A stretch of 64,000 nt of DNA from contig CAVXGZ010000003.1 of the NCBI GenBank assembly GCA_963761325.1, positions 806,001 through 870,000 of the forward strand, written 5' to 3'. Positions 1 through 8,290 of the stretch are shown in pieces. The notes under the pieces were generated by a model, which had not been told where the DNA came from, ran no database searches, and saw nothing but the letters and a program-made list of their open reading frames with translations. Every line of letters starts with the position of its first letter. Within the stretch, counting starts at the first letter, position 1. A program made the position numbers and the translations under genes. The stretch comes from Streptantibioticus_C sp963761325. GTDB lineage: Bacteria > Actinomycetota > Actinomycetes > Streptomycetales > Streptomycetaceae.

Positions 1-305
1 TCCCCGTCGTCTCCCCCGACGACTTCCGCTGTTCCGCCCTGCCGGGGGAATCGCCCGCCACAAAAACCTCCCGTTGATCGGACGGGACCCCGGCTCGCGG
101 CGCCCCGTTCCACGCGTATTACCGCTCAGTCTCCTGCGCACTCCTGTGCCCACGACGACAGACCCGCCGAAGGGGGCGGCTCGACACCACCCGCCCGGTA
201 GACGAGAACGACATACCTGCCGGTTCCCGTATATAAGGAACACGCACCCTCGACACATCGTGTGAGAGGCGTCACCCTGTCATTCATCCACGCGGGGAGG
301 CATGG
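1..305. other. Intergenic region upstream of the GPP34 gene
   Basis: No convincing gene is seen; a short + strand open frame at 74-265 has the proline/arginine-rich composition of a non-coding frame. The right end holds a possible ECF-type promoter (237-262) and a strong ribosome-binding site, GGGGAGG, at 294-300. A perfect 5-bp inverted repeat GTTCC / GGAAC flanks an A/T-rich centre at about 223-241. Confidence 0.5.
237..262 (+). promoter_or_regulatory. Possible ECF-type promoter of the GPP34 gene
   Basis: GGAAC (237-241) and CGTG (259-262) are separated by 17 nt, the spacing of GGAAC/CGTC promoters used by several actinobacterial ECF sigma factors. The -10 half is imperfect (CGTG, not CGTC). 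Transcription would begin near 268, about 38 nt before the start codon at 306. The spacing is visible; the sigma factor is inference. Confidence 0.3.
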
Positions 306-1016
306 ATGGGCAGGAGCCGCAGAACAATCCCGGAAGAGCTATTGCTGCTCGCCTTGGACCCGACCACCGGGACCACGGCGCAGCCGCAGTCGCTCGACCT
401 AGGTCTGGCCGGGGCTCAGCTAGTGGAGCTGGCCCTGGCGGGACGGATAGCCCCTGACGGGGATCGTATCGCCGTGGTGCACCCACGGCCGACAGGAGAT
501 CCTACTTTGGACTCCGCGCTCGAACTGCTGCGCAGACGCGGCAGTCCGGTCCGCGCCGTCCACTGGATCGGCGGGCCCAGACTCGGGTTGCGCCAGACGT
601 ATCTCGCACACCTGGAACGCTGCGACATGGTGCACGCCGTGCCGGGGCAGATGTGCGGGGTGCTGCCGACCACCCGCTACCAGGCGACCGACACCGCCGT
701 CAGCCGGGAGATCCGTGCCCGGCTGGACAACGCGATCCGCACCGGCGTACCGCCGGACCCGCGCACCGCGGCACTGGCGGCGCTGGCCCACGCGGTCGGG
801 CTCGGCAAGCACCTGTACCCGGGCAACGAGGGGCGGTCCTCGCGATCGCGCCTGCGCGACCTGATCAGGTACGACCCGATGGGCGGCCTGGTGGCGCACG
901 CCGTGATGGACGTGCAGAACGGCGCCGCCGTCCAGCCGCGGCATCCGGCCGCCCAGGCACCGCAGCCGGCCCGCGGCACGGGTCGCGGCATGGTGGCCAG
1001 GGTCGCCGTGCGCTGA
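306..1016 (+). CDS. GPP34 (GOLPH3/VPS74-like) family protein
   Basis: A 236-residue cytosolic protein. The N-terminus has the GPP34 opening: an LPEELLLLAL-like segment (residues 8-17), a D-T-G turn, then a hydrophobic helix with LVELALAGRI. In eukaryotes the family binds phosphatidylinositol-4-phosphate at the Golgi. Streptomyces genomes carry several paralogues of unknown role, often near stress regulators. ATG at 306 is chosen because GGGGAGG (294-300) lies 5 nt upstream; an ATG at 302 is out of frame. The C-terminal 30 residues are low-complexity Pro/Ala/Gln/Arg. A strong terminator follows at once, so the gene is probably monocistronic. Family assignment is fairly secure; function is unknown. 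Confidence 0.8.
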   Translation: MGRSRRTIPEELLLLALDPTTGTTAQPQSLDLGLAGAQLVELALAGRIAPDGDRIAVVHPRPTGDPTLDSALELLRRRGSPVRAVHWIGGPRLGLRQTYLAHLERCDMVHAVPGQMCGVLPTTRYQATDTAVSREIRARLDNAIRTGVPPDPRTAALAALAHAVGLGKHLYPGNEGRSSRSRLRDLIRYDPMGGLVAHAVMDVQNGAAVQPRHPAAQAPQPARGTGRGMVARVAVR

Positions 1017-1032
1017 ACCACCGTCACCGAGA

Positions 1033-1087
1033 CGCGCGGTGGTGGCGAACCCCTTTCGCGGGGGTTCGCCACCACCGCGCGTTTTTT
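1033..1087 (+). terminator. Intrinsic terminator after the GPP34 gene
   Basis: A perfect 21-bp inverted repeat (arms 1033-1053 and 1061-1081, 7-nt loop) is followed by six T residues at 1082-1087. It starts 17 nt after the stop codon and is the clearest intrinsic terminator in the window. Confidence 0.93.
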
Positions 1088-1211
1088 CGGCTACCCCCGT
1101 TCGCCAGCGCGTCACCGACGTGTGGTGGCAATCTGCTGCCAGGTAGTACACCGGTTGTAGTACGAGCGCCGGAACCAGTCCGGACGCGGTTCGTAGTCGG
1201 AGGTGCAGTTC

Positions 1212-2069
1212 GTGGCGTCCAACGTCAATCCCACTGTCAGGCGACGCCGGTTGGGCTCCGAGCTGCGCAAGCTGCGCGAGACGAAGGGCATGACCGCCGA
1301 GGAGGTCGCCTCCCGGCTGCTGGTCTCCCAGTCGAAGATCAGCCGGCTGGAGAACGGCCGGCGCAGCATCAGCCAGCGCGACGTGCGCGACCTGTGCGGG
1401 GTCTACGGCGTCGAGGACAACCGGGTCGTCGACTCCCTGATGCAGATGGCCAAGGAGTCGCGCCAGCAGGGCTGGTGGCACGCGTTCGGCGACGTCCCCT
1501 ACAGCGTCTACATCGGCCTGGAGACCGACGCCGCATCGATCCGGGTCTACGAATCGCTCGTCGTCCCGGGCCTGTTGCAGACCCCGGAGTACGCACGGGC
1601 GGTCATCGAGGGGATGTGGCCGGAAGCCACCCAGTCGGAGGTGGACAAGCGCGTCCAGGTCCGGCTCAAGCGCCAGGAGCGGATCACCGACTCCGAACAC
1701 CCGGTGCGCTACTGGGTGGTGCTCGACGAGGCCGCGCTGCGCCGGGTGGCCGGCGACGAGAGCATCATGAGCGCCCAGTTGGAACACCTGGTGGACCGCA
1801 GCGCCATGCCGCACGTGACGCTCCAGGTCCTGCCCTACACCATGGGCGCGCACCCGGGCATGTACGGCAAGTTCGCCATCCTGGAGTTCGAGGACGCCTC
1901 GGACACCACCGTGGTCTACCTGGAGGGCGTGACCAGCGACCTCTACCTGGAGAAGCCCAACGAGGTCCACGACTACAGCATGATGTACGAGCACCTGCGG
2001 GCCCTGGCGCTCGGACCGGAGCAGTCGCGGCAGTTCATAGAGGGTGTCGCGCGCGAATACGGCCGATGA
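1212..2069 (+). CDS. XRE-family regulator with Scr1/DUF5753 domain
   Basis: A 285-residue protein. Residues about 12-65 form a Cro/C1 helix-turn-helix (MTAEEVASRL then VSQSKISRLENG). The rest is the DUF5753 domain of the Scr1 antitoxin-like regulators abundant in Streptomyces (residues about 95-275). GTG at 1212 is chosen because GGAGG (1199-1203) lies 8 nt upstream; an earlier in-frame GTG at 1203 overlaps that site. A DUF397 gene follows about 190 bp downstream on the same strand. Such XRE/DUF397 pairs are widespread, and some members (WhiJ-type) affect development. Which promoter this one controls cannot be told from sequence. Confidence 0.88.
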   Translation: MASNVNPTVRRRRLGSELRKLRETKGMTAEEVASRLLVSQSKISRLENGRRSISQRDVRDLCGVYGVEDNRVVDSLMQMAKESRQQGWWHAFGDVPYSVYIGLETDAASIRVYESLVVPGLLQTPEYARAVIEGMWPEATQSEVDKRVQVRLKRQERITDSEHPVRYWVVLDEAALRRVAGDESIMSAQLEHLVDRSAMPHVTLQVLPYTMGAHPGMYGKFAILEFEDASDTTVVYLEGVTSDLYLEKPNEVHDYSMMYEHLRALALGPEQSRQFIEGVAREYGR

Positions 2070-2261
2070 ACGGCAATCGGCGACGAGCGGAGCAGACTAC
2101 ACCGCTTCAGGTGATCTTCGACAGCCCAAGTCGCACAAGCCATCCAGTCGAGTGAACGACCGCTTCGCACCGAGGTGTTGACCGGTAGCGTTTTTGGCGT
2201 AACAACGCGTTTCGAACCCCCCCGGGCGAAAGCCTGTCAACTCGACTCACGCGGAGCTGAA

Positions 2262-2480
2262 ATGAACAAGAGTCATATCCAACACGGTGTCACGGCACAG
2301 TGGAAGAAGTCGTCTTACTCCGGGGCGCACGGCGACTGCGTGGAGGTCCGTTCCCCGGGCGTCGGCGCGATCGCGGTCCGCGACTCCAAGAACCCGAAGG
2401 GGCCCGCGCTCTCCTTCGGCGCCCGCGAGTGGTCCGCCTTCGTCGCCGGCATCGAGTCGGGCGCCTTCGGCAGCCTCTGA
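2262..2480 (+). CDS. DUF397 small protein
   Basis: A 72-residue protein with the DUF397 pattern: WKKSSYS, a G-x-CVEV strand, VRDSK, and a C-terminal W-x-x-FV-x-G segment ending in GAFGSL. DUF397 proteins are usual partners of Scr1-type XRE regulators such as the gene just upstream and are described as toxin-like or regulatory partners. The start is ATG at 2262, with GGAG (2253-2256) 5 nt before it; an upstream in-frame start at 2175 lacks a ribosome-binding site and would add 29 atypical residues. Confidence 0.85.
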   Translation: MNKSHIQHGVTAQWKKSSYSGAHGDCVEVRSPGVGAIAVRDSKNPKGPALSFGAREWSAFVAGIESGAFGSL

Positions 2481-2511
2481 CCGCCTTCCCGGGCGTCACC
2501 CCCGCGCCCGA

Positions 2512-2548
2512 GGCCCCTCGTCCACCACGCCGACCTGGCCGAGGGGCC
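2512..2548 (+). terminator. Hairpin after the DUF397 gene
   Basis: GGCCCCTCG (2512-2520) and CGAGGGGCC (2540-2548) form a perfect 9-bp stem with a 19-nt loop, 32 nt after the stop. There is no T-run, which is common for actinobacterial terminators. Confidence 0.45.
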
Positions 2549-2684
2549 ACCGCCCGCTACCGCGTCGACCGCTTCGCCCGGGCGGCGGATAGCGGGGCGA
2601 GCCCACGCTGAGCGTGATCCGCCGGTCCGGCCCCGGCGACGACTCGTGGGAGCCGGCGCGGGCGGGGCGCATGGGTACGGGGGC

Positions 2685-3779
2685 TCAGGCGGCGGGGTAG
2701 CGGGTGAGCCAGGGAGCGGTGGTGTTGACGGCGGCGGACTGGGTCATCTCGATGGAGAAGTCGTCGGCCAGTTGCAGGAGCGTGCCGCGGCCCTCCAGTT
2801 CGACGAGGAGGTCGGGCGGCAGGGCGGTCTCACCGTGCTGGACGCCGAGCAGGTTGCCGCAGATGGAGCCGGTGGAGTCGCTGTCGCCGGAGTGGTTGAC
2901 GGCGAGCAGCAGGCCGTGGCGGACGTCCTCGGCGACCAGGGCGCAGTAGACGCCGATGGCGAGCGCCTCCTCGGCGGTCCAGCCCTCGCCGAGGCTCTCG
3001 ACGCGTTCCGGGGTGGGCAGTCCCTGGCGGACCGCGCCGAGCGCGCGTCGCAGCGCGTCCACCGTCTCCTCGTGGTCCGGCTGGGTCACCAGCAGCGTGA
3101 TCGCCCGCTGCACGGCGGTGTCCAGCGGCTCGGCGTGCGCGAGGGCGTGCACGATGACGGCGAACGCGCCGGCCGCCAGGTACCCGGTGGGATGGCCGTG
3201 CGTCTGGGTGGCGCACTCGACGGCGAGTTGGAAGACCAGCGCCGGGTCCCAGCCGACCAGCAGTCCGAAGGGCGCGGAGCGCATCACCGTGCCGCAGCCC
3301 TTGGAGTCGGGGTTCTTCGGCGCGGCCAGGGTGCCCATCCGGTCGTCGCCGAGTCCGTTCAGGCACGCGCGGCCCGGCGCTCGTCGCGCGTAGAGCCACT
3401 CCTCGCGGGCCAGCCAGCCGGTGTCCTTCCTGCGCTCGTCCGGCCCCCAGTCGGCCTGGGTGACGGCCCAGCGCAGGTAGGCGCGGTGCACGTCGGTCGG
3501 CGGATGCCAGGTCCCGCTCTCCCGGCGGACGTGGGCCCGTATCAGGCCCTCCATGGTGAACATGGTGAGCTGGGTGTCGTCGGTGATCGCGCCGCGCCTG
3601 CCGAAGGCCGGCACGTAGTCGGTGACGCCGGGTGCGCCGTGGGCCGCCCGGATCTGCTCCAGCGAGTCGAACTCGATGCCCGCGCCGAGCGCGTCGCCCA
3701 CCGCCCCGCCCAGCAGGCAGCCGCGGACCCTGCCGCGGAAGTCCTGCTGCTGCGTACGCCCCCAGATCCCGCTCACCAC
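2685..3779 (-). CDS. ADP-ribosylglycohydrolase family protein
   Basis: A 364-residue protein of the DraG/ADP-ribosylhydrolase fold. Visible metal-site motifs are GAVGDALGAG near the N-terminus, DDTQLTMFT, and GDSDSTGSICGNLLG near the C-terminus; their acidic residues bind the dinuclear Mg2+ that cleaves ADP-ribose from protein or small substrates. GTG at 3779 is preceded by GGGGAGGG with 6-nt spacing; a GTG at 3776 is an equally good alternative. The gene lies 56 bp downstream of fbiC on the same strand, so co-transcription is plausible, though no metabolic link is obvious. The target (protein-linked, DNA-linked or free ADP-ribose) is unknown. Confidence 0.88.
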   Translation of the reverse strand: MVSGIWGRTQQQDFRGRVRGCLLGGAVGDALGAGIEFDSLEQIRAAHGAPGVTDYVPAFGRRGAITDDTQLTMFTMEGLIRAHVRRESGTWHPPTDVHRAYLRWAVTQADWGPDERRKDTGWLAREEWLYARRAPGRACLNGLGDDRMGTLAAPKNPDSKGCGTVMRSAPFGLLVGWDPALVFQLAVECATQTHGHPTGYLAAGAFAVIVHALAHAEPLDTAVQRAITLLVTQPDHEETVDALRRALGAVRQGLPTPERVESLGEGWTAEEALAIGVYCALVAEDVRHGLLLAVNHSGDSDSTGSICGNLLGVQHGETALPPDLLVELEGRGTLLQLADDFSIEMTQSAAVNTTAPWLTRYPAA

Positions 3780-3835
3780 GAGACTCCCTCCCCGTTCCCC
3801 GGCGCAGCACTGTAATCGACGGGGAAAGGGTGAGG

Positions 3836-6454
3836 TCAGTCCCCGACGAGCGGCAACAGGTCGGGCAGTCTGCCGTCGAATTCCAGCCCCGTCGCGCGGC
3901 GTTCGGCCGGAACCTCGCCGTAGAGCGTGGTGCGCTGCCGGGACGGGCGGCCGGCCGCCTCGGCGATGGCGGCCAGGTCGCGGATCGAGCGGTACGAGCC
4001 GTAACCGGAGCCCGCCATCCGGGAGATGGTCTCCTCCATGAGCGTGCCGCCCAGGTCGTTGGCGCCGCAGCGCAGCATCTCGGCGGCGCCGTCCGCACCG
4101 AGCTTGACCCAACTGGTCTGGATGTTGCGGATGTGCGGGTGCAGCAGCAGCCGGGCCATGGCGGTCACCGCGCGGTTGTCGCGGGTGGTGGGGCCGGGGC
4201 GGGCCAGCCCGGCGAGGTAGACGGGCGCGTTGGTGTGGATGAACGGCAGCGTGACGAACTCGGTGAACCCGCCGGTCTCCTGCTGCAGTCGGGCCAGCAG
4301 CCGCAGGTGGCCCAGCCAGTGGTCGGGCCGGTCGACGTGGCCGTACATCATCGTGGACGACGAGCGGATGCCCAACTCGTGTGCGGTGCGGACCACTTCG
4401 ACCCAGGTGGCGGCGGGCAGCTTGCCCTTGGTGAGGATCCAGCGGACCTCGTCGTCGAGGATCTCGGCGGCGGTGCCGGGGATGGTGTCCAGGCCGGCGT
4501 CCCGGGCGGCGGACAGCCAGTCGCGGATCGACATGCCGGTGCGGGTGGCGCCGTTGGCCACCTCCATCGGCGAGAAGGCGTGCACGTGCATGCCGGGCAC
4601 CCGCTCCTTGACCGCGCGGGCGATGTCGAAGTACGCGGTGCCGGGCAGGTCGGGATGGATGCCGCCCTGCATGCACACCTCGGTCGCGCCCACCTCCCAG
4701 GCCTGCGCGGCCCGGTCGGCGACCTGGTCGAGCGAGAGGGTGTAGGCGTCGGCGTCGGTGCGGCGCTGGGCGAACGCGCAGAACCGGCAGCCGGTGTAGC
4801 AGACGTTGGTGAAGTTGATGTTGCGGGTGACGATGTAGGTGACCTCGTCGCCGACCGCGTCCCGGCGCACGTCGTCGGCGATCCGGCACAGCGCGTCCAG
4901 CGCCGGGCCGTCCGCGTGCAGCAGCGCCAGGGCCGCCTCGTCGGTGAGCCGGGTGGGGTCGTCGGCGGCGGTGGCGAGCGCGGCGCGCACGTCGCCGGGC
5001 GGCCGGTGCGGGGCGGCGCCGGGCTCGGCGGCCCGTTCGCGCAGCGCCTGCCAGTCGCCGTAGACGTCGTCGAAGTCGTCGCGGCGGTCGGCGGTGCGGC
5101 CCTCGGTGTCGATGGCGGAGTGCAGGTCGGTGCGACCGGTGGCGGTGAAGACCTCCTCCGGCTCCTGCCAGGGCAGCCCGGCCGGCCGGACGCCCTCCCG
5201 GGCCAGCCCGGTCCGCGGGTCGGCCAGCGCGCGCACGTGCGGCAGCAGCCGCGGGTCGAGCCACGGCTCGCCGCGCCGGACGAACTCCGGGTAGATGGTG
5301 AGCCGTTCGCGCAGCGTGAAGCCCGACTCGGCGGTGCGGGCGGCGAGCCGGTCGATCTGCGGCCACGGGCGCTCGGGGTTGACGTGGTCGGGGGTGAGCG
5401 GCGAGACCCCGCCCCAGTCGTCGATCCCGGCCCGGATCAGCGCGGCGTACTCGCCGTCCACCAGGTTCGGCGGCGCCTGGACGCGGGCGGCCGGGCCGAG
5501 CACCAGGCGGGCGACGGCCACCGCGGCGGCCAGTTCGGTCAGTTCGGCGTCGGGCATGCCGCGCATGGCGGTGTCCGGCTTGGCGCGGAAGTTCTGCACG
5601 ATCACCTCCTGCACGCCGTGGTAGGCGCGGGCGGCGCGGCGGATGGCGAACAGCGACTCGGCGCGCTCCCGGTGGCTCTCGCCGATGCCGATCAGGATCC
5701 CGGTGGTGAACGGCACGTTGGAGCGGCCGGCGTCCTCCAACACCCGCAGCCGCACGGCCGGTTCCTTGTCGGGGCTGCCGTGGTGCGGGCCGCCGGGCTC
5801 GGACCACAGCCGGGTCGCGGTGGTCTCCAGCATCATGCCCATCGAGGGCGCGACCGGCTTGAGGCGCTGCAGGTCGGTCCAGGACAGCACGCCGGGGTTG
5901 AGGTGCGGCAGCAGGCCGGTCTCCTCCAGCACCCGCACCGCCATGGCGCGCACGTAGGCGAGCGTGTCGTCGTAGCCGTGCGCGTCCAGCCACTCGCGGG
6001 CCTGCGGCCACCGGTCCTCCGGGCGGTCGCCGAGGGTGAACAGCGCCTCCTTGCAGCCCAGTTCGGCGCCCCGCCGGGCGATGTCCAGCACCTCGTCGGG
6101 CGACAGGTACAGCCCGTGCCCGGCCCGGCGCAGCTTGCCGGGCACGGTGACGAAGGTGCAGTAGTGGCACCGGTCGCGGCACAGCCGGGTGAGCGGGACG
6201 AACACCTTGCGCGAGTAGGTGATGACGCCGGGCCGCCCGGCCGCCTCCAGGCCCGCGTCCCGCACCCGGGCGGCCACCTGGCAGAGCGCGTCGAGGTCCG
6301 CGCCGCGCGCCTGGAGCAGCACCGCCGCCTCGGTGACGTCGAGCGCCACTCCGGAACGCGCCCGGCCCAGCGCCCTGCGCATCGCGTTCGCGGTGGCGAC
6401 CGGCTCGGCCGGGGGTCGGGGCGGCTGCTCGGGGTACGGCTGGCTGGCGTCCAT
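3836..6454 (-). CDS. fbiC: FO synthase, fused CofG/CofH (FbiC)
   Basis: An 872-residue bifunctional radical-SAM enzyme that makes 7,8-didemethyl-8-hydroxy-5-deazariboflavin (FO) from tyrosine and 5-amino-6-ribitylaminouracil, the deazaflavin core of coenzyme F420. Two radical-SAM halves are visible: a CofG-type half with CRDRCHYC (cysteines about 92, 96, 99) and a CofH-type half with CYTGCRFC (about 551-558). Each CX3CX2C binds a 4Fe-4S cluster. Length fits actinobacterial FbiC (about 850-880). The start is ATG at 6454: a TATGCT -10 hexamer ends 6 nt before it and there is no ribosome-binding site, so the mRNA is probably leaderless. A longer frame begins at 6514 but lacks support. Confidence 0.96.
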   Translation of the reverse strand: MDASQPYPEQPPRPPAEPVATANAMRRALGRARSGVALDVTEAAVLLQARGADLDALCQVAARVRDAGLEAAGRPGVITYSRKVFVPLTRLCRDRCHYCTFVTVPGKLRRAGHGLYLSPDEVLDIARRGAELGCKEALFTLGDRPEDRWPQAREWLDAHGYDDTLAYVRAMAVRVLEETGLLPHLNPGVLSWTDLQRLKPVAPSMGMMLETTATRLWSEPGGPHHGSPDKEPAVRLRVLEDAGRSNVPFTTGILIGIGESHRERAESLFAIRRAARAYHGVQEVIVQNFRAKPDTAMRGMPDAELTELAAAVAVARLVLGPAARVQAPPNLVDGEYAALIRAGIDDWGGVSPLTPDHVNPERPWPQIDRLAARTAESGFTLRERLTIYPEFVRRGEPWLDPRLLPHVRALADPRTGLAREGVRPAGLPWQEPEEVFTATGRTDLHSAIDTEGRTADRRDDFDDVYGDWQALRERAAEPGAAPHRPPGDVRAALATAADDPTRLTDEAALALLHADGPALDALCRIADDVRRDAVGDEVTYIVTRNINFTNVCYTGCRFCAFAQRRTDADAYTLSLDQVADRAAQAWEVGATEVCMQGGIHPDLPGTAYFDIARAVKERVPGMHVHAFSPMEVANGATRTGMSIRDWLSAARDAGLDTIPGTAAEILDDEVRWILTKGKLPAATWVEVVRTAHELGIRSSSTMMYGHVDRPDHWLGHLRLLARLQQETGGFTEFVTLPFIHTNAPVYLAGLARPGPTTRDNRAVTAMARLLLHPHIRNIQTSWVKLGADGAAEMLRCGANDLGGTLMEETISRMAGSGYGSYRSIRDLAAIAEAAGRPSRQRTTLYGEVPAERRATGLEFDGRLPDLLPLVGD

Positions 6455-6460
6455 GGGTCG

Positions 6461-6466
6461 AGCATA
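6461..6466 (-). promoter_or_regulatory. -10 element of leaderless fbiC promoter
   Basis: On the minus strand TATGCT is followed by exactly 6 nt and then the ATG of fbiC. This spacing places the transcription start on the A of the start codon. No Shine-Dalgarno sequence is present. Confidence 0.6.
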
Positions 6467-6581
6467 GGAGCGGGCCGGTCCGCCCAACGGGACGCGGGCT
6501 GCGGCTTTTGTCACACGGGGCGGCCGCCGGGTGCGTCGTCTCCGGTCCGCCGCGCGCCGGACGGGCGGCCGGCGCGCGCCC

Positions 6582-6587
6582 TACGCT
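6582..6587 (+). promoter_or_regulatory. -10 element of leaderless PHP-gene promoter
   Basis: TACGCT is followed by 6 nt (TTCGGG) and the ATG at 6594. The geometry mirrors the divergent fbiC start, and again no ribosome-binding site is present. Confidence 0.55.
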
Positions 6588-6593
6588 TTCGGG

Positions 6594-7964
6594 ATGACCG
6601 AATCGACCGAGACCAGGGTGTTGGCCGGGCGTCTGGAGCCGGGGGCCGAGGACTTCGTGGAACTGGCGGTCCAGGTGCCGCCGGGGATCCGGGAGATCGC
6701 GGTGGCATACCGCTACGACCGGCCGACGGTGCCGGCCGGGGCGCAGGGCAACGCGTGCGACATCGGGATCGTCGGGCCGGACGGCTTCCGCGGCTGGTCG
6801 GGCGGCGCCCGCGAGGAGTTCGTCGTCGGCGCGGAGCGGGCGACGCCGGGCTACCTGGCCGGGCCGGTCGAGCCGGGCGAGTGGCGGGTGCTGCTCGGCC
6901 CGTACACGGTGGCCCGCCAGGGCCTGGCGTACGAGGTGACGGTGACGCTGCGGTCCGGCGCCCCGGACGGCGGCGCGCCGCGGCCGAGCTACCCGGCCGG
7001 CCGGGCGCGCGGTCGCGGCCGGGCCTGGTACCGCGGCGACTGCCACCTGCACACCGTGCACTCCGACGGCGCGCGCACCCCGGCCGAGCTGGTGGCCGCG
7101 GCCCGGGCGGCCGGGCTGGACTTCATCGTCAGCACCGAGCACAACACCACGTCGGCGCACGGCGAGTTCGGCCCGCTGGCCGGCGACGACCTGCTGGTGC
7201 TGACCGGCGAGGAGATCACCACGCGCAACGGCCACCTGCTGGCCCTGGGCACCGAGCCCGGCGTCTGGTTCGACTGGCGCTTCCGGGCCCGCGACCCGCA
7301 GGCGTACGCGCGCACCGCGCGGGCGATCCGGGCGGCCGGCGGCCTCGTCGTGCCGGCCCACCCCTACGGCCCGCACCTGGGCAGCGGGTGGAAGTTCGGG
7401 TTCGAGGACGCCGACGCGCTGGAGGTGTGGAACGGCACCTGGACGCTGGACGACGAGGCCGCGCTGGCCACCTGGGACAACCTGCTCGGCCACCGCGCGC
7501 TGCCGGCGATGGGCAACTCCGACGCGCACCGCGAGCCGCAGGTCGTCGGGCTGCCGCAGACGGTCGTGCTGGCCGACGGGCTGGACCGCGACGCGGTGCT
7601 GGCCGGGATCCGCGCCGGGCGCTCGTGGATCGCCGAATCCTCCGGCGTGGACCTGTCGTTCACCGCCCGCGCGTCCGGCGGGCGGACCGCCGGGGTGGGC
7701 GAGCGGCTGGCGGTGGCACCGGACGAGCCGGTCACCGTGGTGCTGGAGGTGACCGGGGTGGCCGACGCGGTGGTCCGGCTGGTGACCGACGAGGGGCAGG
7801 CTCACCTGGTGCTGGCCGAGCCGGCCGAGCGCCACCGGGTGGAGTGGACGACCACCGCGTCGGCGTCGGCCTACGTGCGCGCCGAGGTGCGGCACGCCGC
7901 GGACGGCTCGATGGCGGCCCTGACCAACCCGGTCCGGCTGGGGGGCGCCGCGCTCGGCGGCTGA
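6594..7964 (+). CDS. PHP-domain metallohydrolase (CehA/McbA-like)
   Basis: A 456-residue protein. Residues about 1-135 form a beta-rich N-terminal domain without a signal peptide. The PHP domain follows (about 145-370), with metal-binding motifs GDCHLHTVHSDG, STEHNTTS, PAHPYG and GNSDAH. The C-terminal 80 residues look like a beta-sandwich. CehA/McbA-type members hydrolyse carbamate or phosphoester bonds; the substrate here is unknown. It is transcribed away from fbiC with 139 bp between the two start codons, and both genes seem leaderless. Confidence 0.85.
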   Translation: MTESTETRVLAGRLEPGAEDFVELAVQVPPGIREIAVAYRYDRPTVPAGAQGNACDIGIVGPDGFRGWSGGAREEFVVGAERATPGYLAGPVEPGEWRVLLGPYTVARQGLAYEVTVTLRSGAPDGGAPRPSYPAGRARGRGRAWYRGDCHLHTVHSDGARTPAELVAAARAAGLDFIVSTEHNTTSAHGEFGPLAGDDLLVLTGEEITTRNGHLLALGTEPGVWFDWRFRARDPQAYARTARAIRAAGGLVVPAHPYGPHLGSGWKFGFEDADALEVWNGTWTLDDEAALATWDNLLGHRALPAMGNSDAHREPQVVGLPQTVVLADGLDRDAVLAGIRAGRSWIAESSGVDLSFTARASGGRTAGVGERLAVAPDEPVTVVLEVTGVADAVVRLVTDEGQAHLVLAEPAERHRVEWTTTASASAYVRAEVRHAADGSMAALTNPVRLGGAALGG

Positions 7965-8290
7965 CCGGCGGGCCGGAACGGCGGGGGTACGACCGGTCGG
8001 AGTGGGTATCCGACGAGTGACGTAGGTCATGCCGCGCTCGCCCGGGCGGCCGCGGCCGGGGTGGCGCCGGACGGCGTTTCACCGGCTCGGAGGCCGTCCG
8101 GTCGCCGGCTCGTCCCGGAACGGGGGTCAACGCGCGTACTGGTTTGCGAATCGGGGCGAGACGGCGTCACAGTCTGGCCGAGTACCGTTGATTCGGCAGG
8201 GTCGAGGACTCGGCGGGAGGCGGAACCGAAACGACCAGCCGGACGTCCCTGCTGATGTCGGACAGAATGCGGTGTATCGAGGAGCATGCG
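7965..8290. other. Intergenic region before the L,D-transpeptidase gene
   Basis: No gene is seen over 326 bp. The right half holds an ECF-type promoter (8222-8247) and the ribosome-binding site for the next gene (GAGGAG-like, 8279-8284). Confidence 0.5.
8222..8247 (+). promoter_or_regulatory. ECF-sigma-type promoter of the L,D-transpeptidase gene
   Basis: GGAAC (8222-8226), a 17-nt spacer and CGTC (8244-8247) match the GGAAC/CGTC pattern of envelope-stress and related ECF sigma factors. Transcription would start near 8253. That makes the ATG at 8255 an unlikely start and fits the TTG at 8291. A cell-wall cross-linking enzyme is a sensible target for an envelope-stress sigma factor. Confidence 0.6.

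Noticed and set aside
2685..8030. Minus-strand open frame of 1,781 codons
   Set aside because: It joins the true ADP-ribosylglycohydrolase gene to antisense and off-frame sequence across fbiC and the PHP gene. Only the last 364 codons have family motifs; the rest is Arg/Pro/Gly-rich as expected for shadow frames at this G+C.
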